Part shown: piece after piece, positions 7,099-15,957 of the stretch
Layout of the letters: every line of letters starts with the position of its first letter
Position numbering within the stretch: the first letter of the stretch is position 1
DNA from: Lentibacillus sediminis
Lineage (GTDB): Bacteria > Bacillota > Bacilli > Bacillales > Amphibacillaceae
NCBI RefSeq assembly: GCF_002763455.1
Contig: NZ_NIXK01000001.1
Span: 620,001 to 684,000 of the forward strand
DNA: 64,000 bases
Direction: 5' to 3'
Notes under the pieces: generated by a model
The model's database searches: none
What the model was told of the DNA's origin: nothing
Seen by the model: the letters and a program-made list of their open reading frames with translations, nothing else
Made by a program: the position numbers and the translations under genes

Positions 7099-8163
7099 AT
7101 GGCTTATCAGGATACCATACCTGTAAGACGGGGAGAGGAACTGGACAAGGAGGCATTGCAGGAATTTTTGCGGGAAAATGTAGCCGAAGCGCCGGATGGC
7201 CCGCTTGAGGTGGAACAATTCGGGGCAGGGCATTCCAATTTGACCTATTTAATCCGGATTGGGGAATGGGAAGCGGTGCTGCGCCGCCCGCCTCTGGGCC
7301 CGGTTGCTCCGAAAGCACATGATATGGAACGAGAATATAAGATTTTGTCCGGTCTGCATCCTTTTTTTCCGGCGGCACCGAAGCCGTATATCTTTTCCGG
7401 TAATGAACAGATTGTCGGCAGTCCGTTTTTTCTCATGGAGAGGCGCAAGGGGATTGTGATAGATTCAGCGTTTCCGGAAGGCGTCAGCTATGAGCCTGAG
7501 TTAGGCCGGCGGATTTCCGGGATCATGGTGGATGAGCTGGTGAAATTGCACGCGATAGATTATGAGAAAACATCGCTTGTGTCATTGGCAAAGCCGGAGG
7601 GGTTTATGGCGCGGCAGGTTGCTGGCTGGACGAAGCGGTATGAGCGGGCGAAAACGAATGAAGTCGCCGGTGTGGAACAGCTGACTAAGTGGCTGGCTGA
7701 TCACGTGCCAGAGGGGCCCCCGGAGCCGGCAGTGATTCACTACGATTATAAGCTCAACAATGCCATGTTCTCCGAAGACTTCACTCACATGACGGGGCTT
7801 TTTGACTGGGAGATGACGACGGTCGGCGATCCACTGGCCGATGTCGGAGCGGCGATGAGTTATTGGATCGAGGCGGGAGACCCGGATGAGCTGAAAAAAG
7901 GTCTCGGCAAACCGCCGGAAACGGTCAAAGAGGGGTTTTTCACACGCCGGGAATTTCTCCATGACTATGCACAAAAGAGCGGGCACGATGTATCACAGAT
8001 TCATTTTTACTTAACGTTTGCCTACTTCAAACTTGCGGTGATCTGCCAGCAGATTTATTACCGCTATCACCAGGGACAGACGAATGATCCAAGGTTCGCC
8101 TATTTCAACCGGTTTGTGGAAAATTTAATCGGGCATGCGTTGGAGACGACAAGGGGCGTGTGA
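7099..8163 (+). CDS. APH-like phosphotransferase family protein (LvaA/ACAD10-11 kinase-domain type)
   Basis: 354 residues. Kinase-like fold of the aminoglycoside phosphotransferase superfamily: HYDYKLNN at 214-221 is the catalytic loop (Asp216), and FDWEMTTVGDPLADVG from 235 carries the Mg-binding Asp236. Members next to acyl-CoA dehydrogenases are not drug-resistance enzymes; in Pseudomonas LvaA and in animal ACAD10/11 this domain phosphorylates 4-hydroxyacyl-CoA. The operon contents fit that role. Start at 7099 is set by AAGGAGGAAGCAAG; an earlier in-frame ATG at 7057 lies within the TetR gene. Confidence 0.85.
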   Translation: MAYQDTIPVRRGEELDKEALQEFLRENVAEAPDGPLEVEQFGAGHSNLTYLIRIGEWEAVLRRPPLGPVAPKAHDMEREYKILSGLHPFFPAAPKPYIFSGNEQIVGSPFFLMERRKGIVIDSAFPEGVSYEPELGRRISGIMVDELVKLHAIDYEKTSLVSLAKPEGFMARQVAGWTKRYERAKTNEVAGVEQLTKWLADHVPEGPPEPAVIHYDYKLNNAMFSEDFTHMTGLFDWEMTTVGDPLADVGAAMSYWIEAGDPDELKKGLGKPPETVKEGFFTRREFLHDYAQKSGHDVSQIHFYLTFAYFKLAVICQQIYYRYHQGQTNDPRFAYFNRFVENLIGHALETTRGV

Positions 8164-8272
8164 GCAGCAAGTCAGCAAAAGGAGGAATGCTTGGAAGTTC
8201 ATGCTTTCGTCGCTTGATGTTGGGAAATGTAAGCCTTGTCAGTCAATAATTATTTAAGGGGAGGAAACCACG

Positions 8273-9880
8273 ATGAATAACGTATGGCACAAGCATTACC
8301 CGGAACATATTCAAACGGAAATCGAGATACCGGATCTTTCCTTGCCGGACATGCTGCAGAAAACGATTGCGGCGCATGGAGAGAAACCCGCTCTTTCCTT
8401 TTATGGAAGAGAGATACCCTATAAGGAGCTGGGGCAGCGGGTGGCCGCCTTTGCATCAGTGCTGCAGGACGAGGGTTTTGAGAAGTCCGACCGTGTGGCG
8501 CTGATGCTGCCGAACTGCCCGCAGTATGTAATCAGCTACTACGGGACCCTAACGGCCGGTGGGGTGGTCACTCAGGTGAATCCGATGCTTGTTGGCGGGG
8601 AGCTGGAGTACATTTTGGCTGATTCCGGAGCGGAGACGATCGTGATTTATGAGCCGCTCCTTCCCGTGCTCAACCAGATTATCGACAACACTCGGGTAAA
8701 ACGGGTAATTACAGTAAATCTCGAAGGCCGCGACACCGAAGACAGCATGACAACAGGTTTCACGCAGTTTTTGCAAAAAGCCGTGAAAACGCCGGAGCCA
8801 GTGGCATTCGACCCAGCAGAAGATGTGGCTGTCCTGCAGTACACAGGCGGAACCACCGGCCGGTCCAAAGGCGCAATGCTCACCCATCGGAATGTGGTGG
8901 CCAATGTGATGCAGACCTATGAATATTTTAAAGAGACGCTGGAGCATGGAAACGAGCGGATCCTTACCGTGATTCCGCTATTTCATGTGTTCGGTATGAC
9001 TGCCTGCATGAACACGGCCATTTACACGGGTTCGCTGAGCATTCTTTTGCCAAGGTTTGAGCTGGAAGAGGTGCTTGAGACAATTAAGGAGATGCAGCCG
9101 ACATTTTTCCCTGGGGTGCCGACGATGTATGTGGCAATCACCAGCCATCCGAACGCGAATGAATACGGGATTGACAGTATCCGCACCTGCAACAGTGGCA
9201 GTGCGCCAATGCCACGGGAGCTGATGCGCTCTTTTGAAGAAAAAACCGGGGCGAAAATTCTTGAGGGATACGGATTGTCCGAGAGTTCGCCCGTGACACA
9301 CTGTAACCCATCGTTTGCGGAAAGAAAGCCGGGCAGCATCGGCATTGGCGTTCCATCGACGGAATACAAAATTGTTGATCTGGCAGAAGGTGTGCAGGAA
9401 CTGCCGCCGGGAGAAACTGGCGAGCTGATCATCAGGGGTCCCCAAATTATGAAAGGTTACTGGAACATGCCAGAAGAGACGGCCCAGACACTGCGCGATG
9501 GCTGGCTGTATACAGGGGACATCGTCTATATGGATGAAGATGGCTATGCCTACATCATCGACCGGAAAAAAGACCTGATCATCGCAAGCGGCTACAATAT
9601 TTACCCTCGTGATGTCGAGGAAGTTCTGTATGCGCATTCGGCCGTGCAGGAAGCGGTGGTCGTCGGTGTTCCGGATGAGTATCGCGGGGAAACCGTCAAG
9701 GCCGTGCTTGTGTTAAAAGAAGGGCAAGCCGCCACTGCAGAAGACGTCATCGTTTACTGCCGGGAACATATCGCAGCATTTAAAGTACCAACCCAGGTGG
9801 AGTTCCGGGATGAACTGCCGAAAACCAATGTCGGGAAAATTTTGCGGCGAAAAATCCGGGAAGAGAGTGTCAAGTCATAG
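8273..9880 (+). CDS. Long-chain-fatty-acid--CoA ligase family (acyl-CoA synthetase)
   Basis: 535 residues. ANL superfamily: P-loop YTGGTTGRSKGAMLTH (190-205), the EGYGLSESSP adenylate motif in the middle, GWLYTGDI and the hinge DRKKDLIIASGYNIYPRDVEE, and the C-terminal catalytic lysine in PKTNVGKILRRKIR. It activates a carboxylic acid to acyl-AMP and then acyl-CoA, supplying the operon's substrate. Chain length cannot be read from the sequence; the name follows the closest general family. A 109-nt gap precedes it with a strong GGGGAGGAAACCACG site. Confidence 0.9.
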   Translation: MNNVWHKHYPEHIQTEIEIPDLSLPDMLQKTIAAHGEKPALSFYGREIPYKELGQRVAAFASVLQDEGFEKSDRVALMLPNCPQYVISYYGTLTAGGVVTQVNPMLVGGELEYILADSGAETIVIYEPLLPVLNQIIDNTRVKRVITVNLEGRDTEDSMTTGFTQFLQKAVKTPEPVAFDPAEDVAVLQYTGGTTGRSKGAMLTHRNVVANVMQTYEYFKETLEHGNERILTVIPLFHVFGMTACMNTAIYTGSLSILLPRFELEEVLETIKEMQPTFFPGVPTMYVAITSHPNANEYGIDSIRTCNSGSAPMPRELMRSFEEKTGAKILEGYGLSESSPVTHCNPSFAERKPGSIGIGVPSTEYKIVDLAEGVQELPPGETGELIIRGPQIMKGYWNMPEETAQTLRDGWLYTGDIVYMDEDGYAYIIDRKKDLIIASGYNIYPRDVEEVLYAHSAVQEAVVVGVPDEYRGETVKAVLVLKEGQAATAEDVIVYCREHIAAFKVPTQVEFRDELPKTNVGKILRRKIREESVKS

Positions 9881-9959
9881 AATGGGCAGGATTGGCAGGT
9901 CGCTGAAGGGCTTGCCTTTCTTTCAACTATACAAGCGGGACTACGAGGAGGAGACAGAC

Positions 9960-10724
9960 ATGACAACAAGATTCACAGGCAGAACCGCATTTATCACGGG
10001 CGGAAGCAGGGGCATCGGAAAAGAGATCGCCCGGCAGCTTGCATCAGAGGGAGCAAAAGTGGCGGTCATGGATATTAACGAAGAAACGCTCAAGGAGACA
10101 GCGAAGGAATTTGCCACGGACGGATTTGAGGTGCTGGTCAAAAAAGGCGATGTCACGAAAGCAAGCGATGTCGAGGAGGCGATGAAAGAGGTCGTCTCGG
10201 CTTTTGGATCGCTGGATATACTCATCAACAATGCAGGCGTCATCCGAGATAATTTGCTGTTTAAAATGGAAGACAGCGACTGGGAGCAAGTGGTGAATGT
10301 GCATTTGAAAGGCGCTTTTCATACGGCGAGGGAGGCGCAGAAATACATGGTAAAGCAGCAGTATGGCCGGATCATTAACCTGTCATCGACCTCGGCACTG
10401 GGCAAACGCGGTCAAGCTAATTACTCGACGGCAAAAGCGGGATTGCAGGGCTTTACAAAAACGCTCGCAATTGAATTGGGCAAATTCGATATTACGGCAA
10501 ATGCAGTCGCTCCCGGGTTTATCGAGACGGATATGACAAAAGCGACAGCCCAACGGATTGGCATCCCATTTGAACAACTCGTTGAAGCCAGTGTCACTGA
10601 AATCCCGGTTGGCCGCAGTGGCAAGCCAGCCGATATCGCTAATGCGGTGGCATTTTTTGCTGATGAAGCGTCCTCGTTTGTCAGCGGCCAGGTGCTCTAT
10701 GTGGCAGGGGGCCCGAAAGCCTAA
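9960..10724 (+). CDS. SDR family oxidoreductase (FabG-like 3-oxoacyl reductase/3-hydroxyacyl-CoA dehydrogenase)
   Basis: 254 residues. TGGSRGIG at 13-20, NNAG at 90-93, catalytic Ser143 region, Tyr155 and Lys159 (NYSTAKAGL), and a C-terminal VSGQVLYVAGGPKA. In a catabolic operon it more likely oxidises 3-hydroxyacyl-CoA than makes fatty acids. The start at 9960 follows GAGGAGGAGACAGAC; the open frame extends upstream to 9810 but overlaps the ligase gene. It ends at TAATG with the next frame. Confidence 0.87.
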   Translation: MTTRFTGRTAFITGGSRGIGKEIARQLASEGAKVAVMDINEETLKETAKEFATDGFEVLVKKGDVTKASDVEEAMKEVVSAFGSLDILINNAGVIRDNLLFKMEDSDWEQVVNVHLKGAFHTAREAQKYMVKQQYGRIINLSSTSALGKRGQANYSTAKAGLQGFTKTLAIELGKFDITANAVAPGFIETDMTKATAQRIGIPFEQLVEASVTEIPVGRSGKPADIANAVAFFADEASSFVSGQVLYVAGGPKA

Positions 10725-10747
10725 TGGAAGTGTTAGGAGGTGGCCAG

Positions 10748-11197
10748 GTGCTGCAAAACGTGATCGGAAAAACTTCGGAAAAAGTGCGAAACACAGTAGA
10801 AAGAGGGATGGTAAAACGGTTTGCCGAGGCTATCGGTGATCCGCATCCAGTTTTTGTCGATGAAGAGGCCGGCAGGGATTCACGTTACGGGAGAAATATT
10901 GCCCCGCCTACATTTCCCAGGGTGTTTGATTATGGGAAAATTGAGGGGCTGGGCCTGCCAGACAAAGGCCTGATCCACGGTGAGCAAACCTATCACTACA
11001 CGCGCCCACTGCTTGTCGGGGAGGATGTTTTCTGCTGGAGCGAGGTGGAAAGCTATAAGGAAAAACAAGGCAGCAATGGCCGGATGGGAATTCTGACAAT
11101 CTGCCGATATGGCGAGTCGCTGGACGGGACAGGAATCTTCGTGGAAAAACAGGTGATTATCCTGACGGAAGCTGTTATGAAAGGGATGGGTATATGA
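10748..11197 (+). CDS. MaoC-type dehydratase N-terminal domain protein (hot-dog fold)
   Basis: 149 residues from GTG 10748, chosen because TTAGGAGG sits 7 nt upstream; an in-frame ATG at 10724 has no ribosome site. RFAEAIGDPHPVFVDEEA and PPTFPRVFDYG resemble the FAS1-like/MaoC_dehydrat_N domain, with HGEQTYHYTRPLLVGE as the central strand. Such half-proteins pair with a second hot-dog subunit to hydrate enoyl-CoA. The last codons overlap the next gene by ATGA, as expected for a heterodimer. Confidence 0.82.
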   Translation: MLQNVIGKTSEKVRNTVERGMVKRFAEAIGDPHPVFVDEEAGRDSRYGRNIAPPTFPRVFDYGKIEGLGLPDKGLIHGEQTYHYTRPLLVGEDVFCWSEVESYKEKQGSNGRMGILTICRYGESLDGTGIFVEKQVIILTEAVMKGMGI

Positions 11198-11595
11198 AGC
11201 AACTGGAGGAACTGCAAGTCGGTGAATCGCTGGAGGAGATAACTTTAGCGCCTGTTTCCCGGCTGGATCTGATCAAATATGCCGGAGCTTCCGGAGATTT
11301 TAACCCGATTCATACAATTGATGAGGAGGCAGAAAAAGCTGGACTGCCGGGCGTGATTGCCCATGGTATGTGGACGATGGGGAATCTGGCAAAACTTTTC
11401 ACTCCTTATTATGATGCCGGTTTTATTCAGGAATACAAGATTCGGTTTGCCGGTATGGTGTTTCTTGATGATGTGCTTACATTACGAGCAGAACTGGAGG
11501 AAAAGAAGGGGACTGCGCTGCATTTTCGTATGAAGGCTGTGAACCAGGATGGGAATGAGGTGGTGAAGGGGCGGGTGGAGTTTTTGCTGATGTAG
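11194..11595 (+). CDS. MaoC/hydratase family protein (R-specific enoyl-CoA hydratase type)
   Basis: 133 residues. YAGASGDFNPIHTIDEEA (29-46) matches the hydratase-2 motif, with Asp35 and His40 as the catalytic pair and Asn37 between them; GVIAHGMWTMG follows. It likely forms the active subunit with the preceding hot-dog protein and hydrates a trans-2-enoyl-CoA to a 3-hydroxyacyl-CoA, which the FabG-like SDR could oxidise. It starts within the ATGA overlap and is the last gene of the operon; a 52-bp repeat array begins right after its stop. Confidence 0.88.
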   Translation: MKQLEELQVGESLEEITLAPVSRLDLIKYAGASGDFNPIHTIDEEAEKAGLPGVIAHGMWTMGNLAKLFTPYYDAGFIQEYKIRFAGMVFLDDVLTLRAELEEKKGTALHFRMKAVNQDGNEVVKGRVEFLLM

Positions 11596-11599
11596 TGAT

Positions 11600-12075
11600 A
11601 TGGGTCTGGTAGATTTGCTTTTGTTTGCTAGGAGCGGGTCTACTGGACATTTTGGGGAGTTTTGCGAGTGGTTTTGTCTAGTAGAGGTGTTCTATTGGAC
11701 ATTTTAGCTTGTCCGGCGGGCAGTTTTGTCCACTAGAAGCGGTTTAGTGGACATTTCTTACAGTGCTACGGTTAATTTTGTCTAGTAGAAGCTTTCTACT
11801 AGACATTTCTGGAGGTCGGGTGGGGTATTTTGTCCAGTAGAATGGCTCTATGAAGACCTTTTGCTGAGCCCAATTGAGGAAAAACGGCCTTTAGAAGCGT
11901 TCTATGAACCTTTTCCAGGCCCAAAGTGAGGAAAAATGACTGATAGAAGCATTCTATGAATCATTTCACCACTCAAAAAGAGGGGAAATGATCGACAGAA
12001 CCGTTCTATGAATCATTTCACCACCCAGAAAGAGGGAAACTGATCAATAGAAGCATTTCACAGACATTATAGCAG
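11600..12075. repeat. 52-bp palindromic repeat array 1
   Basis: About nine diverged units of 52 bp in tandem between two convergent gene ends. Four successive units start at 11672, 11724, 11776 and 11828, exactly 52 apart. Each has an inverted repeat around TAGAAnnnTTCTA; at 11776 the arms are GTCTAGTAGAA and TTCTACTAGAC. The next unit uses GTCCACTAGA/TTTAGTGGAC, so the arms change together. Later units carry GAAATGAT/ATCATTTC instead. No gene is seen in this stretch. Confidence 0.8.
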
Positions 12076-12143
12076 CTTTTCCCTTGGTTTCCACAAGTGA
12101 CCCACACGGACGGGGCCCCAGCACGCAATTGCCCCACTTCTCT

Positions 12144-12599
12144 CTACGTGCGAACAGGCCGCCTGCTCACCATCTCCCGGGCCACCCGCTCAGTCAGGAT
12201 CCTGCCTTTTCTCTCAATAAACGATTTCAGCACGGAATTCATCATTGGGGCAGCCAATCCTCTGGCTGTCATGCCAAGGTATCCGGTCAGGCGGGTGTTT
12301 TCCCTGTCCAGTGCTTTCGCGTGAAAATAGCCGTCTCCGGAAAGGCTGTTTTTCCAGCCAGATAGCTTAAAGGTGATCGTAGAAGGCTCCTGCCATTCCA
12401 AGATGTCAATATCGAGACAGATCGTTTTTTGCATTTTCCCGACCTCGCCCTTCAATTTCCATGTGGACTGCCGCTCGTTTATAATTTCATGGCCCGCATA
12501 TCCCGGGACCAGGGGTGCCCATTTATCCATATCACTTACAAAAGCCCATACATGCTCAATTGGGGCTTCCACATTAATATCATACTTGCCGCTTGCCAT
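12144..12599 (-). CDS. SRPBCC family protein (CoxG-like)
   Basis: 151 residues starting MASGKYDINVEAPIEHVWAFVSDMDKWAPLVPGYAGHE, the usual opening of a CoxG/polyketide-cyclase-like START-fold protein that binds a hydrophobic ligand. WKLKGEVGKMQKTI and FHAKALDRENTRLTGYL continue the pattern. The end (MNSVLKSFIERKGRILTERVAREMV) is a long amphipathic helix. Start set at 12599 by AAGGAGGAAATTGGC; the open frame extends 34 codons further upstream without support. Its ligand is unknown. It is convergent with the acyl-CoA operon, separated by the repeat array. Confidence 0.78.
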   Translation of the reverse strand: MASGKYDINVEAPIEHVWAFVSDMDKWAPLVPGYAGHEIINERQSTWKLKGEVGKMQKTICLDIDILEWQEPSTITFKLSGWKNSLSGDGYFHAKALDRENTRLTGYLGMTARGLAAPMMNSVLKSFIERKGRILTERVAREMVSRRPVRT

Positions 12600-12780
12600 G
12601 CCAATTTCCTCCTTCAAATTATAAGTCAACTGTTGATTGTATGCAGTGGCGGGAGAAAGTAGTACGGTTTTTCCTAGCTGGATAGAGGTGCGCGGAATCA
12701 ACCGGAAACAGCGGGAATCGACCCGAGCGTGAGCATATCAGGCGGAAGCAGCACAGAATCACCGTGCCCCACACTTCATT

Positions 12781-14247
12781 TCACTCCTGCAACACATCCT
12801 CTAGCTCATCCAACTCCTCATGCGGAATCAGCACATAAAGGACATCTCCGGCCTGGAGTTCAATGCCGCCGTTAGGGGATATAGTTTTCCCCTCGCGTAA
12901 AATAAGCGTGACATTCGCTCTTTCCGGAAAGGCGATGTCCTTTATCATTTTCCCGTTAACCTTATTTTGACTGCTGATTTCGTATTCGGCCATTTCCAGT
13001 TCTTTTTTTCCGACAGATAATAGATCAGTTGTGTGCAGCGGATTGCTCGGCACGCCTTCCACGAGACCTAATTTTTTGGCTGTCAAGGAGATGGTCGTTC
13101 CCTGCAGTACGGTAGAAGTCAGGACGACAAAGAAAATAATATTAAAATAAAGCTGGCTGTGCTCCAGGTCGGCGAGAAACGGGAATAGGGCTAGCACGAT
13201 TGGCACCGCGCCACGTAATCCGGCCCAGGATAAAAACAGCTTCTCCTTCAGGCTGAAGTTCATGCCTGCCACCGAGAGAAATGCAGCGATTGGCCGGGCG
13301 ACGACCATTAAAATAATCGATAACAAGATTCCCTGGACGATAATGCCTAAGCTGAATAAATCGGCTGGATCAACGAGCAGGCCCAGAATGACAAATAAGC
13401 CGATTTGCGCGATCCAGCTAAAACCCTCGTTAAAGCTGAGAATCGTATGCCGCTCACGCAAACCGGAATTGCCAATCACCATTGCGGCGACATACACGGC
13501 CAGGAGTCCACTCGCATTGAGAAGTGATGCTGTGCTGTAGGCTAAAAAGGCAAAGGCGAATGCGAGCAGCGGGTATAGGCCGCTGGATGCCAGATTAATC
13601 CGATGCAGGGCCTTGCTGGAGATCCACCCTATCCCGAGTCCAATCAGCAGGCCACCACCCATTTGCAAAACAAATTGCCCAACCAAGCTGAAAAACCCCG
13701 ATCCCTGACCACCCACAAAGGCAATCAGCGTTGTAGTCAGAAACAGGGCCATCGGGTCATTGGCTCCCGACTCTCCTTCCAGCGTCGATTCCAGCCGGCT
13801 GGTTATATTTTTCCCGGAAAGCATGGCAAAAACGGCCGCCGCATCGGTGGAGCCGACGAGTGCGCCCATCAATAACGCTTCCGGCCAGGTGAAATCGAAC
13901 AGGATCTTTGCCGCAATTCCCAAAATGAACGAGGTCATCAACACCCCGAATGTGGCCAGCGATACAGCCGGAATTGCCACAGGCCGAATCGTATGCCAAT
14001 TGGTCTTGATCCCGCCTTCAAACAGGATAACCACAAGTGCCATCATCCCAAGCAGCTGCGCCAATTCGGGATTATTGAATTCGACCAGATTGAGGGTTTC
14101 CCCGCCGGCAATCATCCCTAGAGCAATGAAAAAAATCAGGGACGGTGCATTGATGCGGTTGGTAAATTGCACGCCGATGATGCTGAGAACAAGTATAATG
14201 GAGATAATAAGGATTATAAAATTCGACATGGTGAGTTCTGGTATCAT
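12781..14247 (-). CDS. CPA1 family cation/proton antiporter with C-terminal RCK domain (NhaP2/CvrA-like)
   Basis: 488 residues. The first about 390 form 12-13 hydrophobic segments with the CPA motifs LFEGGIKTNW and GALVGSTDAAAVFAMLSG (the paired aspartate region of the ion site). The last about 90 residues (from VGKKELEMAEYEISSQNKVNG to the end) are a TrkA-C/RCK-C regulatory domain. Such proteins exchange K+ or Na+ for protons and suit a halophile. Start at 14247 follows TCGGAGGCAGCC. Confidence 0.88.
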   Translation of the reverse strand: MIPELTMSNFIILIISIILVLSIIGVQFTNRINAPSLIFFIALGMIAGGETLNLVEFNNPELAQLLGMMALVVILFEGGIKTNWHTIRPVAIPAVSLATFGVLMTSFILGIAAKILFDFTWPEALLMGALVGSTDAAAVFAMLSGKNITSRLESTLEGESGANDPMALFLTTTLIAFVGGQGSGFFSLVGQFVLQMGGGLLIGLGIGWISSKALHRINLASSGLYPLLAFAFAFLAYSTASLLNASGLLAVYVAAMVIGNSGLRERHTILSFNEGFSWIAQIGLFVILGLLVDPADLFSLGIIVQGILLSIILMVVARPIAAFLSVAGMNFSLKEKLFLSWAGLRGAVPIVLALFPFLADLEHSQLYFNIIFFVVLTSTVLQGTTISLTAKKLGLVEGVPSNPLHTTDLLSVGKKELEMAEYEISSQNKVNGKMIKDIAFPERANVTLILREGKTISPNGGIELQAGDVLYVLIPHEELDELEDVLQE

Positions 14248-14414
14248 GGCTGCCTCCGAAAAATCTGGTTGAATCTTACTATACCCGGTTTAATTGAGAG
14301 AAACACCTATGCTAATTGCTTCAAAAGTTCACTCACCACAGCCATGTATTTTTTTCCAGCAATTGGGCAAGTTACATAATAGATGAGAACCTTACATAAA
14401 TGAGGTGTATAACC

Positions 14415-14732
14415 ATGAGAAAAATCATATTTCACCTTGCCATGGTGATTCTTGTTACTGCAGCGCTTTACTCGCCAGACGCCCAAGCATCGCCCACGCA
14501 AGGTCAGGAGACAGAAGAGGAATCCCATATCTGGGAGCATTCCAGCACCAACTATGAGACCGTTCATGTGGGCAGCCATGAGTTCGATTACTGGAAAAAT
14601 TTCCTCCGCTATTCACGAACCTGTGATGTCTCCCACAAACTGATGACCGTGGTCTACTACTGTGATGTTCATGATCATACAGAGTCAGAAACGCATATCG
14701 AAGAAGTCGTTCATAGCCACAAGCATAATTAG
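14415..14732 (+). CDS. Small secreted protein, function unknown
   Basis: 105 residues. MRKIIFHLAMVILVTAALYS leads to PDAQAS, a signal peptide with likely cleavage after AQA. The mature part is acidic and rich in histidine (HIWEHSS, HVGSHEFDYW, CDVHDHTESETHIEEVVHSHKHN) with two cysteines, so metal binding is conceivable. Start at 14415 is preferred (TGAGGTG ahead) over an in-frame ATG at 14400. A strong terminator follows directly. I do not recognise a family. Confidence 0.62.
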   Translation: MRKIIFHLAMVILVTAALYSPDAQASPTQGQETEEESHIWEHSSTNYETVHVGSHEFDYWKNFLRYSRTCDVSHKLMTVVYYCDVHDHTESETHIEEVVHSHKHN

Positions 14733-14770
14733 AAGAACCAGGTCCGGGCAGGCACCTGGTTCTTCTTTTA
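14731..14770 (+). terminator. Rho-independent terminator
   Basis: AGAAGAACCAGGT (14731-14743) and ACCTGGTTCTTCT (14754-14766) form a 13-bp stem with a 10-nt loop, followed by TTTT. Confidence 0.85.
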
Positions 14771-14843
14771 GGGTTGTTACTGAAAGGATGTGGTTTGTCG
14801 CAAAATCTATAAACTGTGACATAAATCAGTGGGTTCATTATCG

Positions 14844-14965
14844 CCGCTGCGGAAATATACTACGCGCACCTTAGGGTGGCTGGTGAGCCCCCTTGTGCTA
14901 TCGCACTGCGGGGTCTCACCGAGGCCATTCCTCCCGCAGGAGTCTCCGTATATTTCCTCCGCTGA
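14844..14965 (-). repeat. Bacillaceae intergenic repeat, copy 1
   Basis: GC-rich element of about 120 bp with terminal complementarity, containing (minus strand) AGACTCCTGCGGGAGG, then GGTGAGACCCCG and GGCTCACCAGCC. Elements with this wording are scattered through Bacillaceae genomes. It is inverted relative to copies 2 and 3. Confidence 0.7.
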
Positions 14966-15170
14966 CTGATGTGTTTTTTGACTCTACTGCTGTTTAAATC
15001 AACCACCACTCTTGATAGTTGATTTCTGCTACAGGCAGTAGCTTTCCGCAAACACGGTTTAAAAGTGCTTCCTGCTCAGGTCTAGACACGTGCAGGAGTC
15101 GAGTGCCGTCAGCCCTAACCACTACCAACAGAGTGGGTTACTATTGGTTGCTTTTAAAAAGCACACCGTT

Positions 15171-15293
15171 AGCGGAGGAAATACCCCGAGACTCCTGCGG
15201 GATGAAAAGCATAGGTGAGACCCCTCAAGCGGAGACAACGCGAGGAGGCTCGGCAGCTTCCCGCGGAAAGCGAGGGGTATTTCCGCAGCGGCA
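15171..15293 (+). repeat. Bacillaceae intergenic repeat, copy 2
   Basis: Begins AGCGGAGGAAATACCCCGAG and ends GGGTATTTCCGCAGCG, so its ends can pair. It contains AGACTCCTGCGGGATG, GGTGAGACCCC and CGAGGAGGCT. Copies 1 and 2 face each other across about 205 bp. The following 15294-15663 is AT-rich non-coding DNA ahead of the gas vesicle cluster, in which I find no gene. Confidence 0.7.
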
Positions 15294-15663
15294 GGCTAGA
15301 GCACATTTTCCATCAATCACGAAATAAATAAACAACAAAACGTACAAAAACCCTTTGATCTGATAATCCTTCTGTTCTTCCTATTTAATTTGCCATAATT
15401 TCATACGTTTTTCATAATCATCCAATTTGTAATCCAATTGTAATTTTGGGTTTATTTTTATCTTGAATTCAGACAACACCCCCACCACCACGCCCCTTTC
15501 AACCACAAAATGGATTAAATTTATGAAGCAGTTTGTAAAAATGCTAGAAATTTAAACCAATTCCATTCCAGGGCATGTTTAAACCAACCCGAGAAGTGCA
15601 ACAGTTACCCAAACCCGGTTTTCCCGGGGATTTCTCGCAACCTTGGAAGGAGGGTTTTCTAGC

Positions 15664-15921
15664 GTGAGTATCGAAAAAACTACCGACAGTTCCAGTCTTG
15701 CAGAGGTGATTGACCGAATCCTTGACAAAGGGATTGTGATTGATGCGTATGCACGTGTCTCGCTCGTCGGGATTGAAATTCTGACAGTGGAAGCAAGAGT
15801 CGTGATCGCCAGTGTTGATACATGGCTGCGCTATGCCGAGGCTGTTGGTTTGCTCCGTGATGAGAGAGAAGAAGAGGGATTACTGACACAAGGAAACGAA
15901 CGGGAAGCCCAGTACGCTTAA
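15664..15921 (+). CDS. gvpA: Gas vesicle structural protein GvpA (copy 1)
   Basis: 85 residues from GTG 15664, behind GGAAGGAGGG. The body ([20 protein letters not shown], then [20 protein letters not shown] and [15 protein letters not shown]) is the conserved GvpA shell subunit that forms the ribbed gas-permeable wall. It differs from the second copy at 16500 almost only after residue 66. The start and the Ser-rich head fit the B. megaterium type. A possible sigma-B-like box (AATTTAA, 15 nt, GGGCAT ending 15576) lies upstream but is weak; no clear sigma-A promoter is seen. Confidence 0.95.
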   Translation: MSIEKTTDSSSLAEVIDRILDKGIVIDAYARVSLVGIEILTVEARVVIASVDTWLRYAEAVGLLRDEREEEGLLTQGNEREAQYA

Positions 15922-15957
15922 GTAAGATAATTTCCCGGGAAAGGGGGCCCCTCTTTC

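Noticed and set aside
7099-8163. Aminoglycoside resistance gene
   Set aside because: The APH-like fold in a CoA-ester operon beside an ACAD10/11-type dehydrogenase belongs to the acyl-CoA kinase group, not to antibiotic kinases.
8187-8249. 20-residue frame with AAGGAGGA in front of the CoA ligase
   Set aside because: The ribosome-like sequence abuts the ATG with no spacing and the peptide has no recognisable feature.
9022-9637. Minus-strand open frames opposite the acyl-CoA ligase
   Set aside because: Shadow frames in GC-rich coding sequence with no start signals or recognisable domains.
11600-12075. CRISPR-like array
   Set aside because: The whole 52-bp unit varies and is palindromic; there is no constant repeat alternating with unique spacers, and no cas gene is present.
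13262-14272. Several plus-strand open frames opposite the antiporter gene
   Set aside because: They lie in the complement of a well-supported membrane-protein gene and lack ribosome sites.
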